Of a stretch of 64,000 nucleotides of DNA, positions 1 through 8,006 are shown in pieces. The DNA is from Methylorubrum sp. B1-46 (GTDB lineage Bacteria > Pseudomonadota > Alphaproteobacteria > Rhizobiales > Beijerinckiaceae). The DNA lies in the NCBI RefSeq assembly GCF_021117295.1, contig NZ_CP088247.1, forward strand, positions 4,727,001 to 4,791,000, given 5' to 3'. The stretch's first letter is position 1, and each line of letters starts with the position of its first letter. Both the position numbers and the translations under genes were made by a program. Under the pieces are notes generated by a model. It had not been told where the DNA came from and ran no database searches. It was given only the letters and a program-made list of their open reading frames with translations.

Positions 1-122
1 AGCCGGAGAAGATGTACGCCGAGGCCGGTCTCGACGCCGAGGGCATCCTCAAGGCCGTGCGCGCCGCTCTGCCGGAGAAGGCGGTGCAGCGCGAGGGCAG
101 CGTGGTGAGCCTGAAGCGGTAG
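1..122 (+). CDS. dxs: 1-deoxy-D-xylulose-5-phosphate synthase, C-terminal end (partial)
   Basis: Only the last 39 codons are present (frame begins at base 3, stop TAG at 120-122). The visible tail contains PEKMYAEAGLDAEGI followed by a short basic end, which resembles the C-terminal transketolase domain of DXS, the thiamine-diphosphate enzyme that condenses pyruvate and glyceraldehyde-3-phosphate in the first step of the MEP isoprenoid pathway. The tlyA-type gene downstream supports this, because dxs and tlyA are frequent neighbours in alphaproteobacteria. No catalytic region is visible, so the call rests on the tail and the context. Confidence 0.7.
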   Translation, partial: PEKMYAEAGLDAEGILKAVRAALPEKAVQREGSVVSLKR

Positions 123-138
123 CCCGCACGGAGAGGAA

Positions 139-165
139 CCCTCCCCCGCAGAGGGGGAGGGTTTT
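139..165 (+). terminator. Rho-independent terminator after dxs
   Basis: A perfect 9-bp G/C-rich stem (139-147 with 153-161) with a 5-nt loop is followed directly by TTTT at 162-165. It lies 16 bases past the dxs stop and just before the end of the convergent sodC gene. Confidence 0.85.
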
Positions 166-174
166 GCGTCGCCT

Positions 175-786
175 TTACTTGATCACCGCGCAGCCGATCC
201 GTGGGCCCGCCCCGCCGATGGGCTGGCTGGTGTGGTCGTCCTCGTTGGCGTGGATGATCAGCGCCGAGCCGTCGCCGTCGCGCAGGCCGCCCTCGCCGGT
301 CAGCGGGGTCTCGCTCGACACTTCCGCGTTCACCGAGCCGTCGGCGTTGGCGTAGACGTTGGGCAGGTCGCCCTCGTCCGGACCATCGGGGTTGAGCAGG
401 CCGTGCTTGCTCTGGTCGTGATTCACGTGAGCCTTCGACTTCTCGAACTTCTCGGTGTCCGAGCAGTCGCCAACCGCGTGGAAATGGATGCCGTGCCAGC
501 CCGGAGGCAGGCCGCCGGGCTGAATCGTCACCCGCATGGCCAGCGAATTCGCCCCGTCGCGGATCATGATCTTGCCGATGGTCTCGCCCTTGCCGTTCGT
601 GATCCCGCTCTCGTAGGTCTGCGGCGCGCCCGCAGCCTCCGCCTTGGCGGGCGGCTGGGCCGTCTCCTTCGGCGCTTCCTTCGGTGCCTCCTTGGCGTCT
701 TGCGCGAAGGCGGGTCCGGCAAGGCCCGCGAGCAGGGCTGCGACCAAGGGGATGTGGCGGACAGCAGGCATCGTGGCCCTTTGCAT
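175..786 (-). CDS. sodC: Cu/Zn superoxide dismutase, secreted
   Basis: A 203-residue periplasmic superoxide dismutase that converts superoxide to peroxide and oxygen. Residues 1 to about 28 form a signal peptide (hydrophobic core LVAALLAGLAGPAFA, then QDAK), followed by an Ala/Lys/Pro/Glu-rich linker. The mature domain shows the copper/zinc ligand motifs: WHGIHFHAVGDC, then HVNHDQSKHG, and near the end HANEDDH. The C-terminal GPRIGCAVIK supplies the second disulfide cysteine. The start at 786 was chosen because GAGAGG lies 7 bases upstream. An ATG at 771 would still leave a signal peptide. The gene is convergent with dxs and shares its terminator region. Confidence 0.93.
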   Translation of the reverse strand: MQRATMPAVRHIPLVAALLAGLAGPAFAQDAKEAPKEAPKETAQPPAKAEAAGAPQTYESGITNGKGETIGKIMIRDGANSLAMRVTIQPGGLPPGWHGIHFHAVGDCSDTEKFEKSKAHVNHDQSKHGLLNPDGPDEGDLPNVYANADGSVNAEVSSETPLTGEGGLRDGDGSALIIHANEDDHTSQPIGGAGPRIGCAVIK

Positions 787-1148
787 GATGGCACCTCTCA
801 TGAACCGACTCACTCCGTTGCTGCGACCCGGCGGTCCCGTCCGGCATCCCGCCACCGCTTGAGGCGGTGCGCGATCCAGGCTACCCGGCAAAAGCGGATT
901 TCGCATCGCCCTTGATCGGACGAGCCGGCACGCGCCGTCTCAGGTGATGCTCTAGGTAACGCGAAGCGGTGCGTTTCGACAGGGGACGGGCTATCCGTCC
1001 GATCACTTGCGCATCGTTCCGAGGGGCGATGACCGGTTCTCGTAAAACAGCCGGTGCGGAATCGAGGCCCGCGGCGATCGGCCCGGATCCGATGTCAGGG
1101 CGGCCGTCGCGGCTGCGGCGGAGCGGTTTTCGAAAGAGGAAGGACCCG
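787..1148. other. Intergenic region between divergent sodC and tlyA
   Basis: About 360 bases between two divergent genes. No open frame here has a ribosome site or a recognisable product. It must hold both promoters, but I cannot assign clear -35/-10 boxes. Confidence 0.5.
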
Positions 1149-1898
1149 ATGACGGGTGAGCGGCGGCGGGCCGACCTTTTCCTGGTCGAGAACGGGCATT
1201 TCCGCAGCCGGGCGCAGGCGCGGGCGGCGATCGAAGCCGGCCTCGTCCGCGCCGACGGCTGCCTCGTCGCGCGTCCCTCCGACCCCATTGGCGCAGGCGC
1301 GCGGATCGAGGCGACGGCTCCCCACCCTTACGTCTCCCGCGGCGGCCTGAAGCTCGCGGCGGCGCTCGATGCCTTCGGCCTCGACCCCACCGGCCTGCCC
1401 TGCCTCGATGTCGGTGCCTCGACCGGGGGCTTCACCGACGTGCTACTGCGCCGCGGTGCCGCCCATGTCCACGCCGTCGATGTCGGCCGCGACCAACTCG
1501 ACGCGCGCTTGCGCGCCGACCCGCGGGTGACGAGCCTGGAGGCTACCGATATCCGTGGGCTCGTCCCCGGCGCGATCCAGCCCGCGCCGCGTCTGGCCAC
1601 CATCGACGTCAGCTTCATCGGCCTGCGGCTGGTTCTGCCGGCGGTTACCGAGCAGCTTGCCGATGAGGCGGCCATCGCCGCGCTGATCAAGCCGCAATTC
1701 GAGGCCGGCCGCGAGCGCGTCGGCCGCGGCGGCCTCGTGCGCGATCCGCAAATCCATGCCGAGGTCTGCGAAGGCGTGCGCGCCGTGCTCGTCGGCCTCG
1801 GTTTCACCGTCGCCGGGCCGATCCCCTCCCCGATCGAGGGCGGCGACGGCAACCGCGAGTTCCTGGTCGCCGCGAGGCGTTCCTCCCATGATGGATGA
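1149..1898 (+). CDS. tlyA: TlyA family rRNA 2'-O-methyltransferase
   Basis: A 249-residue protein of the TlyA family, which combines an N-terminal S4 RNA-binding domain (residues 5-60, RRRADLFLVENGHFRSR) with an FtsJ-like methyltransferase fold. YVSRGGLKL (about 61-70) holds the first conserved lysine. DVGASTGGFTD (about 87-97) is the SAM-binding loop, followed by IDVSFIGL (about 151) and LIKPQFE (about 179), in line with the K-D-K-E catalytic arrangement. Family members methylate cytidine 2'-O positions of 16S and/or 23S rRNA; some have been labelled haemolysins. The start at 1149 has AGGAAGG about 5 bases upstream. Its 3' end overlaps the next methyltransferase gene by 11 bases, so the two are probably co-expressed. 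Confidence 0.92.
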   Translation: MTGERRRADLFLVENGHFRSRAQARAAIEAGLVRADGCLVARPSDPIGAGARIEATAPHPYVSRGGLKLAAALDAFGLDPTGLPCLDVGASTGGFTDVLLRRGAAHVHAVDVGRDQLDARLRADPRVTSLEATDIRGLVPGAIQPAPRLATIDVSFIGLRLVLPAVTEQLADEAAIAALIKPQFEAGRERVGRGGLVRDPQIHAEVCEGVRAVLVGLGFTVAGPIPSPIEGGDGNREFLVAARRSSHDG

Positions 1899-3198
1899 CA
1901 TGTCCGACGTGACCGAAGAGAGCCGCCCCGAAGAAACCCTGACCATCGCCCGGCTCGGCGCCCGCGGCGACGGCATCAGCGAGGACGGGCTCCCCGTGCC
2001 CGGCGCCCTGCCCGGCGAGCGGGTGCGGGTGCGCCGGGGCGACCGCGTCGGCACGCTGGTCGCCGTCGAGGAAGCCTCGCCGGAGCGGATCGCGCCGTTC
2101 TGCCCCTACTTCGCCGCCTGCGGTGGCTGTGCCGTGCAGCACCTCGCGCCCACCCTCTACGCCGAGTGGAAGCGCGGCATCGTCGCCGGGGCGCTGGCGC
2201 AGGCACGCATCGAGACGGACCTGCGGCCGCTCGTCGACGCGCGCGGCACCGGCCGGCGGCGGATCACCCTGCATGTGCGCGAGATCGAGGGCCGGGCCGA
2301 GGCCGGGCTGATGGCGGCGCGCAGCCACGCGCTGGTTCCGATCGACCATTGCCCGATCACCGTGCCGGGCCTGCACCGGGCGCCCGCGGTGGCGCAGGCG
2401 CTGGCCGCCCCGCTCGGGCACGGCCGCAAGCCGCTCGACGTCGCCGCTACCGCGACCGTCACCGGCCTCGACATCGACATCCGCGGCCACGGGAAGGTGA
2501 GCGAGGGCGTGCGCGGCGTCCTCACCCGGCTTGCCGGCGAACTCGACCTCGCCCGGCTCTCGATCCACGGCGACGTGGTGGTGGAGCGCCGTCCGCCGGA
2601 AGTCGGCGAGGGCCCGGCCCGGCGCGTGCCCCCGCCCGGCGGCTTCCTCCAGGCGACGCAGGCCGGTGAGGCGGCGCTGACCGCCCTGGTGCTGGAGGCG
2701 CTGGACGAGGGGAAAGCCAAGGTGCGCCGCGTCGCCGACCTGTTCTGCGGCAGCGGCCCCTTCGCCCTGGCGCTTGCCGCCGGGGGCCGCGAGGTCCATG
2801 CCGTCGAGGGCGAGGCCGCGTCGATCACCGCCCTCACCCGCGCCTACCGCGCCGGGGCTGGCTTCGCCCGGATCACCCCGGAGGCCCGCGACCTGTTCCG
2901 CCGCCCCCTGCTCGGGCCTGAACTCGACGTCCTCGATGCGGTGGTGTTCGATCCGCCGCGGGCCGGAGCCGAGGCGCAGGTGCGCCGGATCGCGGAATCG
3001 AAGGTGCCCCTCGTCGTCGGCGTCGCCTGCGATCCCGGCACCTTTGCCCGCGACGCCGCGACCCTGATCGCCGGCGGCTACCGGCTGGAGCGGGTCACGC
3101 TGGTCGATCAGTTCGCATGGTCGGCCCATGTCGAGCTGGTCGGCGTGTTCCGCAAGGAGGCGAAGGCCGCCGGCCGGACATTGCGGCGCCCGCGCTGA
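1888..3198 (+). CDS. Class I SAM-dependent RNA uracil-C5 methyltransferase (RlmD/TrmA family)
   Basis: A 436-residue RumA/RlmD-type enzyme making 5-methyluridine in rRNA or tRNA. Residues about 10-65 look like a TRAM RNA-binding domain. CPYFAACGGC (about 72-81) plus the later HCPI match the cysteines that hold a [4Fe-4S] cluster in RlmD. DLFCGSGPFAL (about 283) is SAM motif I, and FDPPRAG (about 354) is the conserved DPPR motif. The nucleophile would be the cysteine in VACDPGTFARD (about 381), where SCNP is more usual. It overlaps tlyA by 11 bases and may start at 1888, 1891 or 1900. The target base cannot be read from the sequence. Confidence 0.88.
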   Translation: MMDDMSDVTEESRPEETLTIARLGARGDGISEDGLPVPGALPGERVRVRRGDRVGTLVAVEEASPERIAPFCPYFAACGGCAVQHLAPTLYAEWKRGIVAGALAQARIETDLRPLVDARGTGRRRITLHVREIEGRAEAGLMAARSHALVPIDHCPITVPGLHRAPAVAQALAAPLGHGRKPLDVAATATVTGLDIDIRGHGKVSEGVRGVLTRLAGELDLARLSIHGDVVVERRPPEVGEGPARRVPPPGGFLQATQAGEAALTALVLEALDEGKAKVRRVADLFCGSGPFALALAAGGREVHAVEGEAASITALTRAYRAGAGFARITPEARDLFRRPLLGPELDVLDAVVFDPPRAGAEAQVRRIAESKVPLVVGVACDPGTFARDAATLIAGGYRLERVTLVDQFAWSAHVELVGVFRKEAKAAGRTLRRPR

Positions 3199-3216
3199 GC
3201 CTTGGTGGGGAAAGAT

Positions 3217-3259
3217 CGGGGCTCTGCCCCGATACCCCCCAAAGGGATGGTCCCTTTGG
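3217..3259. repeat. Paired-hairpin intergenic repeat, copy 1
   Basis: Two adjacent hairpins lie between convergent genes: a 6-bp stem (3217-3222 with 3226-3231) and a perfect 9-bp stem (3239-3247 with 3251-3259). A clearly related module in inverted orientation lies at 16091-16172. It probably acts as a bidirectional terminator here and belongs to a dispersed REP-like family. Confidence 0.7.
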
Positions 3260-3271
3260 AATCCCGGAACC

Positions 3272-4537
3272 TTACCGCAGACCTTCCGCCGTGAGGGCTT
3301 CGCGCAGGACCTCCGGGTCGATCGCGAAATCGCGAAGGTATTCGGGCGCGTCCGACGGGATCCGGGGGCCGAACACCGCCGCGTAGCCCTGGCCGCAGGC
3401 GGTGGCGATCTCGCCGTAGAACTGGTCCTCCCAGCCCTCCGGCACGAGGTGAATCACCGGCGTGCCGGGCCGGCAGAACACCGTGTTGGCCATGCCCGCC
3501 CCGGCGATGCCGACCACGATCTCGGCCGCCGAGAACCGCACCGCCTGCTGCCGCACGCTGGTGAGTTCGGGATCGAACGCGTCGAAGCCGAGGCCGCGCA
3601 GCAGGCCGAGCACCGCCTCGCGGTTGGCGAGCCCCCGCCCCCGCCCCGGATGCCGGTCGACGAACAGGCGCCGGCCCCGCCCGGCCAGCCGCCGGAGCCC
3701 GAACAGCGCGCGCGGCAGGCGCGTCCGCGCCCGCACCTGCCGGGTGAGAAAGCGCAGGGCGTGCGGGGATTTGCCCGTGCTCGGCAGGCTGCACGGCGTG
3801 GCGTGGTAGAGGCGGGCGAAGTGATAGGACTTGTCGCGGTCGAGGAAGCGGATCGAGACGCCGCTCGACCTCCCGAGACACAGCGCGATCGAGTGCCGTC
3901 GGGCTGCGTCGATATGCGGGAAGTAGGAGACGAGCGCCACGGTGACCGGCTCACCTGGCCGGTGCGCACGCAAGTCCTTGAGGGCGCGCAGCCGGGGCAA
4001 GTCGTCGATCAGCCAATGGCCGTAATTGAACGAGCCCGCCGAGTTGAGGAGGAGGACGGGACCGGCCTCGGCGACGGTCTCGTCCACGTGCAGGAAATCG
4101 GGGCCGGGGCCGGGCACCACGTGCCGCTCCTGCGGTCGGAAGGTCTCGAACAGCACCTGCGGCTGGCCGTCCGCGACGTGGAACAGGGCGTTGCCGGCGA
4201 GCCGGACGTCGCGGGTCTCGCACAGGAGCGAGGGCGGCCCCACCGGGCGCGGGGCGGCGAGCGCGGCGCCCTGCTTGACGCGGAAAGCGGCGCTGCCGCC
4301 GTAGAGGCGCGGCGGCTCGGGATCGTGCGCGGGAAAGCCGGGAAAGACCTCGCCGATCACCTCGGTCTGCCGGCTCACCCGCCCCCGCAGCCGGTCGAGC
4401 AGGGCGGCCTCGCCGGCAAAGCCCCCGTCGCGGTAGAGGCGCGCGGCGTCGCAGGTGAGGACGAGCCCCTCCTCGATCCGCCGCGCATGGGCCGCTGCCT
4501 CGTCCGGTCCGGTCTCTTGCAATCCTGCCTCGTCCAA
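3272..4537 (-). CDS. Glycosyltransferase family 61 (DUF563) protein
   Basis: A 421-residue cytoplasmic glycosyltransferase-like protein. The family hallmark NYGHWLIDDLPRL is at about residue 170 and a second conserved block GIAGAGMANTVFCRPGT at about 343, followed by VIHLVPEGWEDQFY. No membrane segment is visible. GT61 members transfer sugars onto polysaccharides or glycoproteins; donor and acceptor cannot be predicted. It is divergent from the AlgJ/AlgX-like gene at 4828, which suggests a shared role in a surface polysaccharide. The 290 bases between the two contain two hairpin repeats. Confidence 0.82.
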   Translation of the reverse strand: MDEAGLQETGPDEAAAHARRIEEGLVLTCDAARLYRDGGFAGEAALLDRLRGRVSRQTEVIGEVFPGFPAHDPEPPRLYGGSAAFRVKQGAALAAPRPVGPPSLLCETRDVRLAGNALFHVADGQPQVLFETFRPQERHVVPGPGPDFLHVDETVAEAGPVLLLNSAGSFNYGHWLIDDLPRLRALKDLRAHRPGEPVTVALVSYFPHIDAARRHSIALCLGRSSGVSIRFLDRDKSYHFARLYHATPCSLPSTGKSPHALRFLTRQVRARTRLPRALFGLRRLAGRGRRLFVDRHPGRGRGLANREAVLGLLRGLGFDAFDPELTSVRQQAVRFSAAEIVVGIAGAGMANTVFCRPGTPVIHLVPEGWEDQFYGEIATACGQGYAAVFGPRIPSDAPEYLRDFAIDPEVLREALTAEGLR

Positions 4538-4586
4538 TTCCGCTCCTCGCGGATCGTCACCCGCTCAAGACATTCGCAATACGGCG

Positions 4587-4636
4587 AGAGCATCGTCCCG
4601 AAAGGTGGCCGCCGACTTTCGGAAAATGACGATGCG
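4587..4636 (+). repeat. Dispersed imperfect-palindrome repeat, copy A
   Basis: An imperfect inverted repeat running from GAGCATCGTCCCGAAAGG to CGATGCG. Related copies on the opposite strand lie at 11408-11465 and, more diverged, at 43095-43145. All three are intergenic, which fits a REP/MITE-like family. Confidence 0.65.
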
Positions 4637-4651
4637 TGAACAAACGGATAG

Positions 4652-4686
4652 AGCATCGTGCCGGATCGGATATCCGGCACGATGCT
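4652..4686. repeat. Perfect 15-bp hairpin
   Basis: Arms 4652-4666 and 4672-4686 are perfectly complementary with a 5-nt loop. The arm begins AGCATCGTGCCGGAT, so it shares the AGCATCGT tip with the repeat at 4587-4636 and is probably related. It lies in the leader of the gene at 4828 and could attenuate or insulate its transcription. Confidence 0.7.
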
Positions 4687-4827
4687 TTAGCACAGCGCTG
4701 CGGGCGAGGCCCGCCGCGCATTGCCGGCTCACGCAGCATTTGCCTTGGAGCAACCGGGGCCTGTAGGAGCCTCGGCCCGCCCGCGCGTTCGGCATCGGCG
4801 AAGACGGTTGAGAAGAACGGGATTTTC

Positions 4828-5820
4828 GTGTCGGACACGGCCACCGATCACATCCATGTCGGCAAGGACGGCTGGCTCTTCGTCGTGGCCGGCAGCAACA
4901 ACGTCATCGCGCAGTTCAATGCGTCGGGCTTCATGGCGCACCAGAGCGAGCTGTGGCGCCAGCGCATCGCCGCCCGCGCGGCGCGGGCGCGCGGGCTCGG
5001 CATCGCCTACCACCACCTCGTCGTCCCGGAAAAGCTCAGCGTCTACGACAACTTCCTCGACGGGATCGCGGTCGATCCCCGCCTCTCCCCGGCCCGCCGC
5101 CTGATCCGCGGCCTGCCGCGGCGGCGCTGGTTCTCGCGGCTGAAGGGCTGGCTGCGGGAATGGCCGACGACGCGCGTCCTGCGCCGGACCTGCATCGACC
5201 TCGTCGCGCCGATGCGGGCGGCGCGGGCGGGCGAGGATCTGTTCTACCGCACCGACAGCCACTGGACCTTCGCCGGCTGCCATCTCGCCTATCGCGCGAT
5301 CTGCCGCACGCTGCGGGCCGAGCCCTGCCCGGATCTCGCGAGCCGCGGCTTCCACGAGACCGAGATCTCCGGCGACCTCGGGGGGCGCTTCGATCCGCCC
5401 CGCACCGAGCAGACCCGGCTCCACACGATCCAGCGCGACGCCGTGCGCCGCTACGCCAGCCCGATCGTGGCGGCGCGGGAGGCGGCCGGCCGGGCCGACA
5501 CGCTCCATGTCGGCTCGCACGTGATCTACGCCAATGCCGCGGCGCGCGACCCGCGCCGTCTCGTCCTGTTCGGCGATTCGTATTCGCACTTCGCCCCGCT
5601 GATGCTCACCATCATGCTGGCCGAGACGTTTTCCGAGGTGCATTTCGTCTGGAGCACCTCGGTCGATTGGTCCTATGTCGAGCGGGTCCGGCCCGACATC
5701 CTGCTGACCGAGATCGCCGAACGCTTCATGTTCCGCGTCCCCGACGACGACTTCGACCTCGAGGCCTACGCCGCGGAGAGGTTCGGAGCCGAACTCGCCG
5801 GGGGCGGAGAGGCGGCCTGA
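4828..5820 (+). CDS. AlgJ/AlgX-like SGNH-fold polysaccharide acetylation protein
   Basis: A 330-residue protein resembling the SGNH hydrolase-like domain of AlgJ/AlgX, which O-acetylate exopolysaccharide. It begins HVGKDGWLFVVAGSNNV, typical of the family N-terminus. YRTDSHWTFAGC (about 139-150) carries the Asp-His pair and FGDSYSHFAP (about 248) the nucleophilic serine of a GDS motif, so the triad appears complete. No signal peptide is evident, whereas AlgX-type proteins are exported. The GTG at 4828 is the only plausible start near the conserved region. It is divergent from the GT61 gene. Confidence 0.75.
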   Translation: MSDTATDHIHVGKDGWLFVVAGSNNVIAQFNASGFMAHQSELWRQRIAARAARARGLGIAYHHLVVPEKLSVYDNFLDGIAVDPRLSPARRLIRGLPRRRWFSRLKGWLREWPTTRVLRRTCIDLVAPMRAARAGEDLFYRTDSHWTFAGCHLAYRAICRTLRAEPCPDLASRGFHETEISGDLGGRFDPPRTEQTRLHTIQRDAVRRYASPIVAAREAAGRADTLHVGSHVIYANAAARDPRRLVLFGDSYSHFAPLMLTIMLAETFSEVHFVWSTSVDWSYVERVRPDILLTEIAERFMFRVPDDDFDLEAYAAERFGAELAGGGEAA

Positions 5821-5833
5821 GGCAGCCCGTCCC

Positions 5834-6562
5834 TCAGAACAGCTCGCCCTGCACGGCTGGCGTCCGCGCCGGGGCCGCGGGCGGGCGCGCGGCCAGCGGC
5901 TCGGGAAGCGCGGCATCGTCGTTGCGCACGCTGTTGACGCGCTCGCTCACCGGATCGAGCCGCAGCCAGTCGTCGGGGCAGGGCCGGCACAGGCGGGCCG
6001 CCTCGGGGGCATCCACCGCCGCGTCGAGCCACGCGCCGATCGATTCCGGCGCCAGGATCGCCGGCATCCGCTCGTGGATCGCGCTGAGGGTCCCGTTGGC
6101 CGTGCAGGTGACGATCGCCGCGGTATCGACCTCCGAGCCGTCGGCGCCCATCCAGGGCTCCCACAGGCCGGCGAGCGCCATCGGCGCCCCGTCGGCCCGG
6201 CGCACGGCGAAGGGCGTCTTCGTCGCGGTTCTGCCTTCTCCGTCGCGGCGCCACTCGTAGAAGCCGTCGGCGAGGAAGACGCAGCGGCGGTGGCGCAGCG
6301 CCCCGCGGAAGGCCGGCTTCTCGGCGGCCGTCTCGATGCGCGCGTTGAACAGGGTGGGGAAGTCCGACGGGTCCTTGAGCCAGCCCGGCCACAGGCCCCA
6401 GCGCATCAGCCGGAAGTGCCGCTCGCCCTGCTCCCGCACCACCACCGGCACCGGCTGGGTCGGGGCCACGTTGAAGCGGCCGGGGAAGTTCGGCTGTTCC
6501 GGGTAGCCGTAGAGGGCGCGGTAGACCTCCGGCGGCTGGCCGATGAAGAAGCGCCCGCACAT
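5834..6562 (-). CDS. SOS response-associated peptidase (SRAP/YedK family)
   Basis: A 242-residue SRAP protein. After removal of Met1 the catalytic Cys2 (MCGRF) forms a thiazolidine crosslink with abasic sites in single-stranded DNA, shielding them. Further conserved elements are NVAPTQ (about 29-34, the crosslink-stabilising Asn), GFYEWRR (about 100) and the His in AIHERMPAIL (about 162). The start at 6562 is fixed by the required N-terminal MCGR; a longer open frame upstream would bury the cysteine. It is convergent with the SGNH gene with only 13 bases between. Confidence 0.93.
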   Translation of the reverse strand: MCGRFFIGQPPEVYRALYGYPEQPNFPGRFNVAPTQPVPVVVREQGERHFRLMRWGLWPGWLKDPSDFPTLFNARIETAAEKPAFRGALRHRRCVFLADGFYEWRRDGEGRTATKTPFAVRRADGAPMALAGLWEPWMGADGSEVDTAAIVTCTANGTLSAIHERMPAILAPESIGAWLDAAVDAPEAARLCRPCPDDWLRLDPVSERVNSVRNDDAALPEPLAARPPAAPARTPAVQGELF

Positions 6563-6785
6563 GGATGTGATATGGGCGCGCGGCAGGGGCCGGAGCAAGC
6601 TGTGCGGGCCTCCGACTCACCAGCAATGACCGAACCCCGACCCACCGCCTCATCCTTCGAGGCCGCTTTCGCGGCACCTCAGGATGAGGAGGAGAGTTGG
6701 ATCGAGGGCGGCTCCCGTTTTGTCGCGCCTTGCCGATGCCGATCCGGTATCCACTTCCGCGCTCGAGCGCTCTACCTTGGCGACC

Positions 6786-8006
6786 ATGACCACCCCCGCG
6801 ACGGCGAACGCTTCCGAGCCCGTCCTGCAGGTGCGCGCCGTGCCGGGCATGGCCCGCTTCGACGCGGCCGAGTGGGACGCGCTCGCCACCTCCCCCGAGA
6901 CGCTGGGCGCCGGCGACGAGACCTTCAACCCGTTCACCTCCCACGCCTTCCTCTCGGCGCTGGAAGAGGCGGGCTGCGTCTCCCGCCGCACCGGCTGGCT
7001 GCCTCTGCATGTCCGCGTCGAGCGCGAGGGCCGGCTCGTCGGCGCCGCGCCCTGCTACCTCAAATCCCACAGCCAGGGCGAATACGTGTTCGACCATGGC
7101 TGGGCCGATGCCTACGAGCGGGCCGGAGGCAGCTACTACCCGAAGCTCCAAGTGAGCGTGCCGTTCACGCCAGTGACCGGCCCCCGCTTCCTCGTCGCGC
7201 CCGGCGAGGATCCCGACACGGCGGCTGCGGCCCTCGTCGCGGGCCTGCGTGCCCTGCGGGCCGAGACCGAGGCCTCCTCGATTCACCTCACCTTCCTGCG
7301 CGAGCGAGAGGCCGTGCAGGCGGAGGCGCTCGGGATGATGCCGCGCATGGACCAGCAGTTCCACTGGCTGAACGAGGGCTATGGCGGCTTCGAGGATTTT
7401 CTCGGGGCGCTCGCCTCGCGCAAGCGCAAGGCGATCCGGCGCGAGCGGCGGGACGCCCTGAGCCGGGGGATCACGGTCGAGCACAGGACCGGCGCCGACA
7501 TCACGGAGGCCGACTGGGACGCCTTCTACGAGTTCTACCAGGATACCGGCGCCCGCAAATGGGGCCGGCCCTACCTCAACCGGACGTTCTTCTCGCTGAT
7601 CGGCGAGCGGATGGCGGATCGCATCCTGCTGGTGATCGCCCGGAATGCCGGCCGGCCGATCGCCGGGGCCATCAACTTCATCGGCGACACGGCGCTGTAC
7701 GGCCGAAACTGGGGTTGCATCGAGGATCACCCCTTCCTGCATTTCGAGGTCTGCTATTATCAGGCCATCGACTTCGCGATTGCCCGCGGGCTGAAGCGGG
7801 TCGAGGCCGGCGCCCAGGGTGAGCACAAGCTCGCCCGCGGCTACCGCCCGGTGCCGATGTACTCGGCCCACGACATCGCCGATCCGGCACTGGCCCGTGC
7901 CGTCGGCGATTATCTGCAGCGGGAGCGCCGCCACGTGCGCGCGGCGATGGCCGAGTACGAGGCGATGTCGCCCTTCCGCCGGACCTGTGAGGACGCAAGC
8001 GAATGA
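6786..8006 (+). CDS. FemAB/GNAT-type acyltransferase (DUF482, 'peptidogalycan' family)
   Basis: A 406-residue protein with a double-GNAT layout as in FemAB/DUF482 proteins. Landmarks are FNPFTSHAFLSALEEAG near the start, YLKSHSQGEYVFDHGWADA, SRKRKAIRRERR, and the C-terminal GCIEDHPFLHFEVCYYQAIDFA then EAGAQGEHKLARGY. Relatives are annotated as peptidoglycan-related N-acyltransferases, but substrates are mostly unknown. Its stop overlaps the start of the next gene (ATGA), so it is translationally coupled to the amidohydrolase. That pairing suggests one enzyme makes and the other breaks an amide bond, though nothing in the sequence proves it. Confidence 0.8.
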   Translation: MTTPATANASEPVLQVRAVPGMARFDAAEWDALATSPETLGAGDETFNPFTSHAFLSALEEAGCVSRRTGWLPLHVRVEREGRLVGAAPCYLKSHSQGEYVFDHGWADAYERAGGSYYPKLQVSVPFTPVTGPRFLVAPGEDPDTAAAALVAGLRALRAETEASSIHLTFLREREAVQAEALGMMPRMDQQFHWLNEGYGGFEDFLGALASRKRKAIRRERRDALSRGITVEHRTGADITEADWDAFYEFYQDTGARKWGRPYLNRTFFSLIGERMADRILLVIARNAGRPIAGAINFIGDTALYGRNWGCIEDHPFLHFEVCYYQAIDFAIARGLKRVEAGAQGEHKLARGYRPVPMYSAHDIADPALARAVGDYLQRERRHVRAAMAEYEAMSPFRRTCEDASE

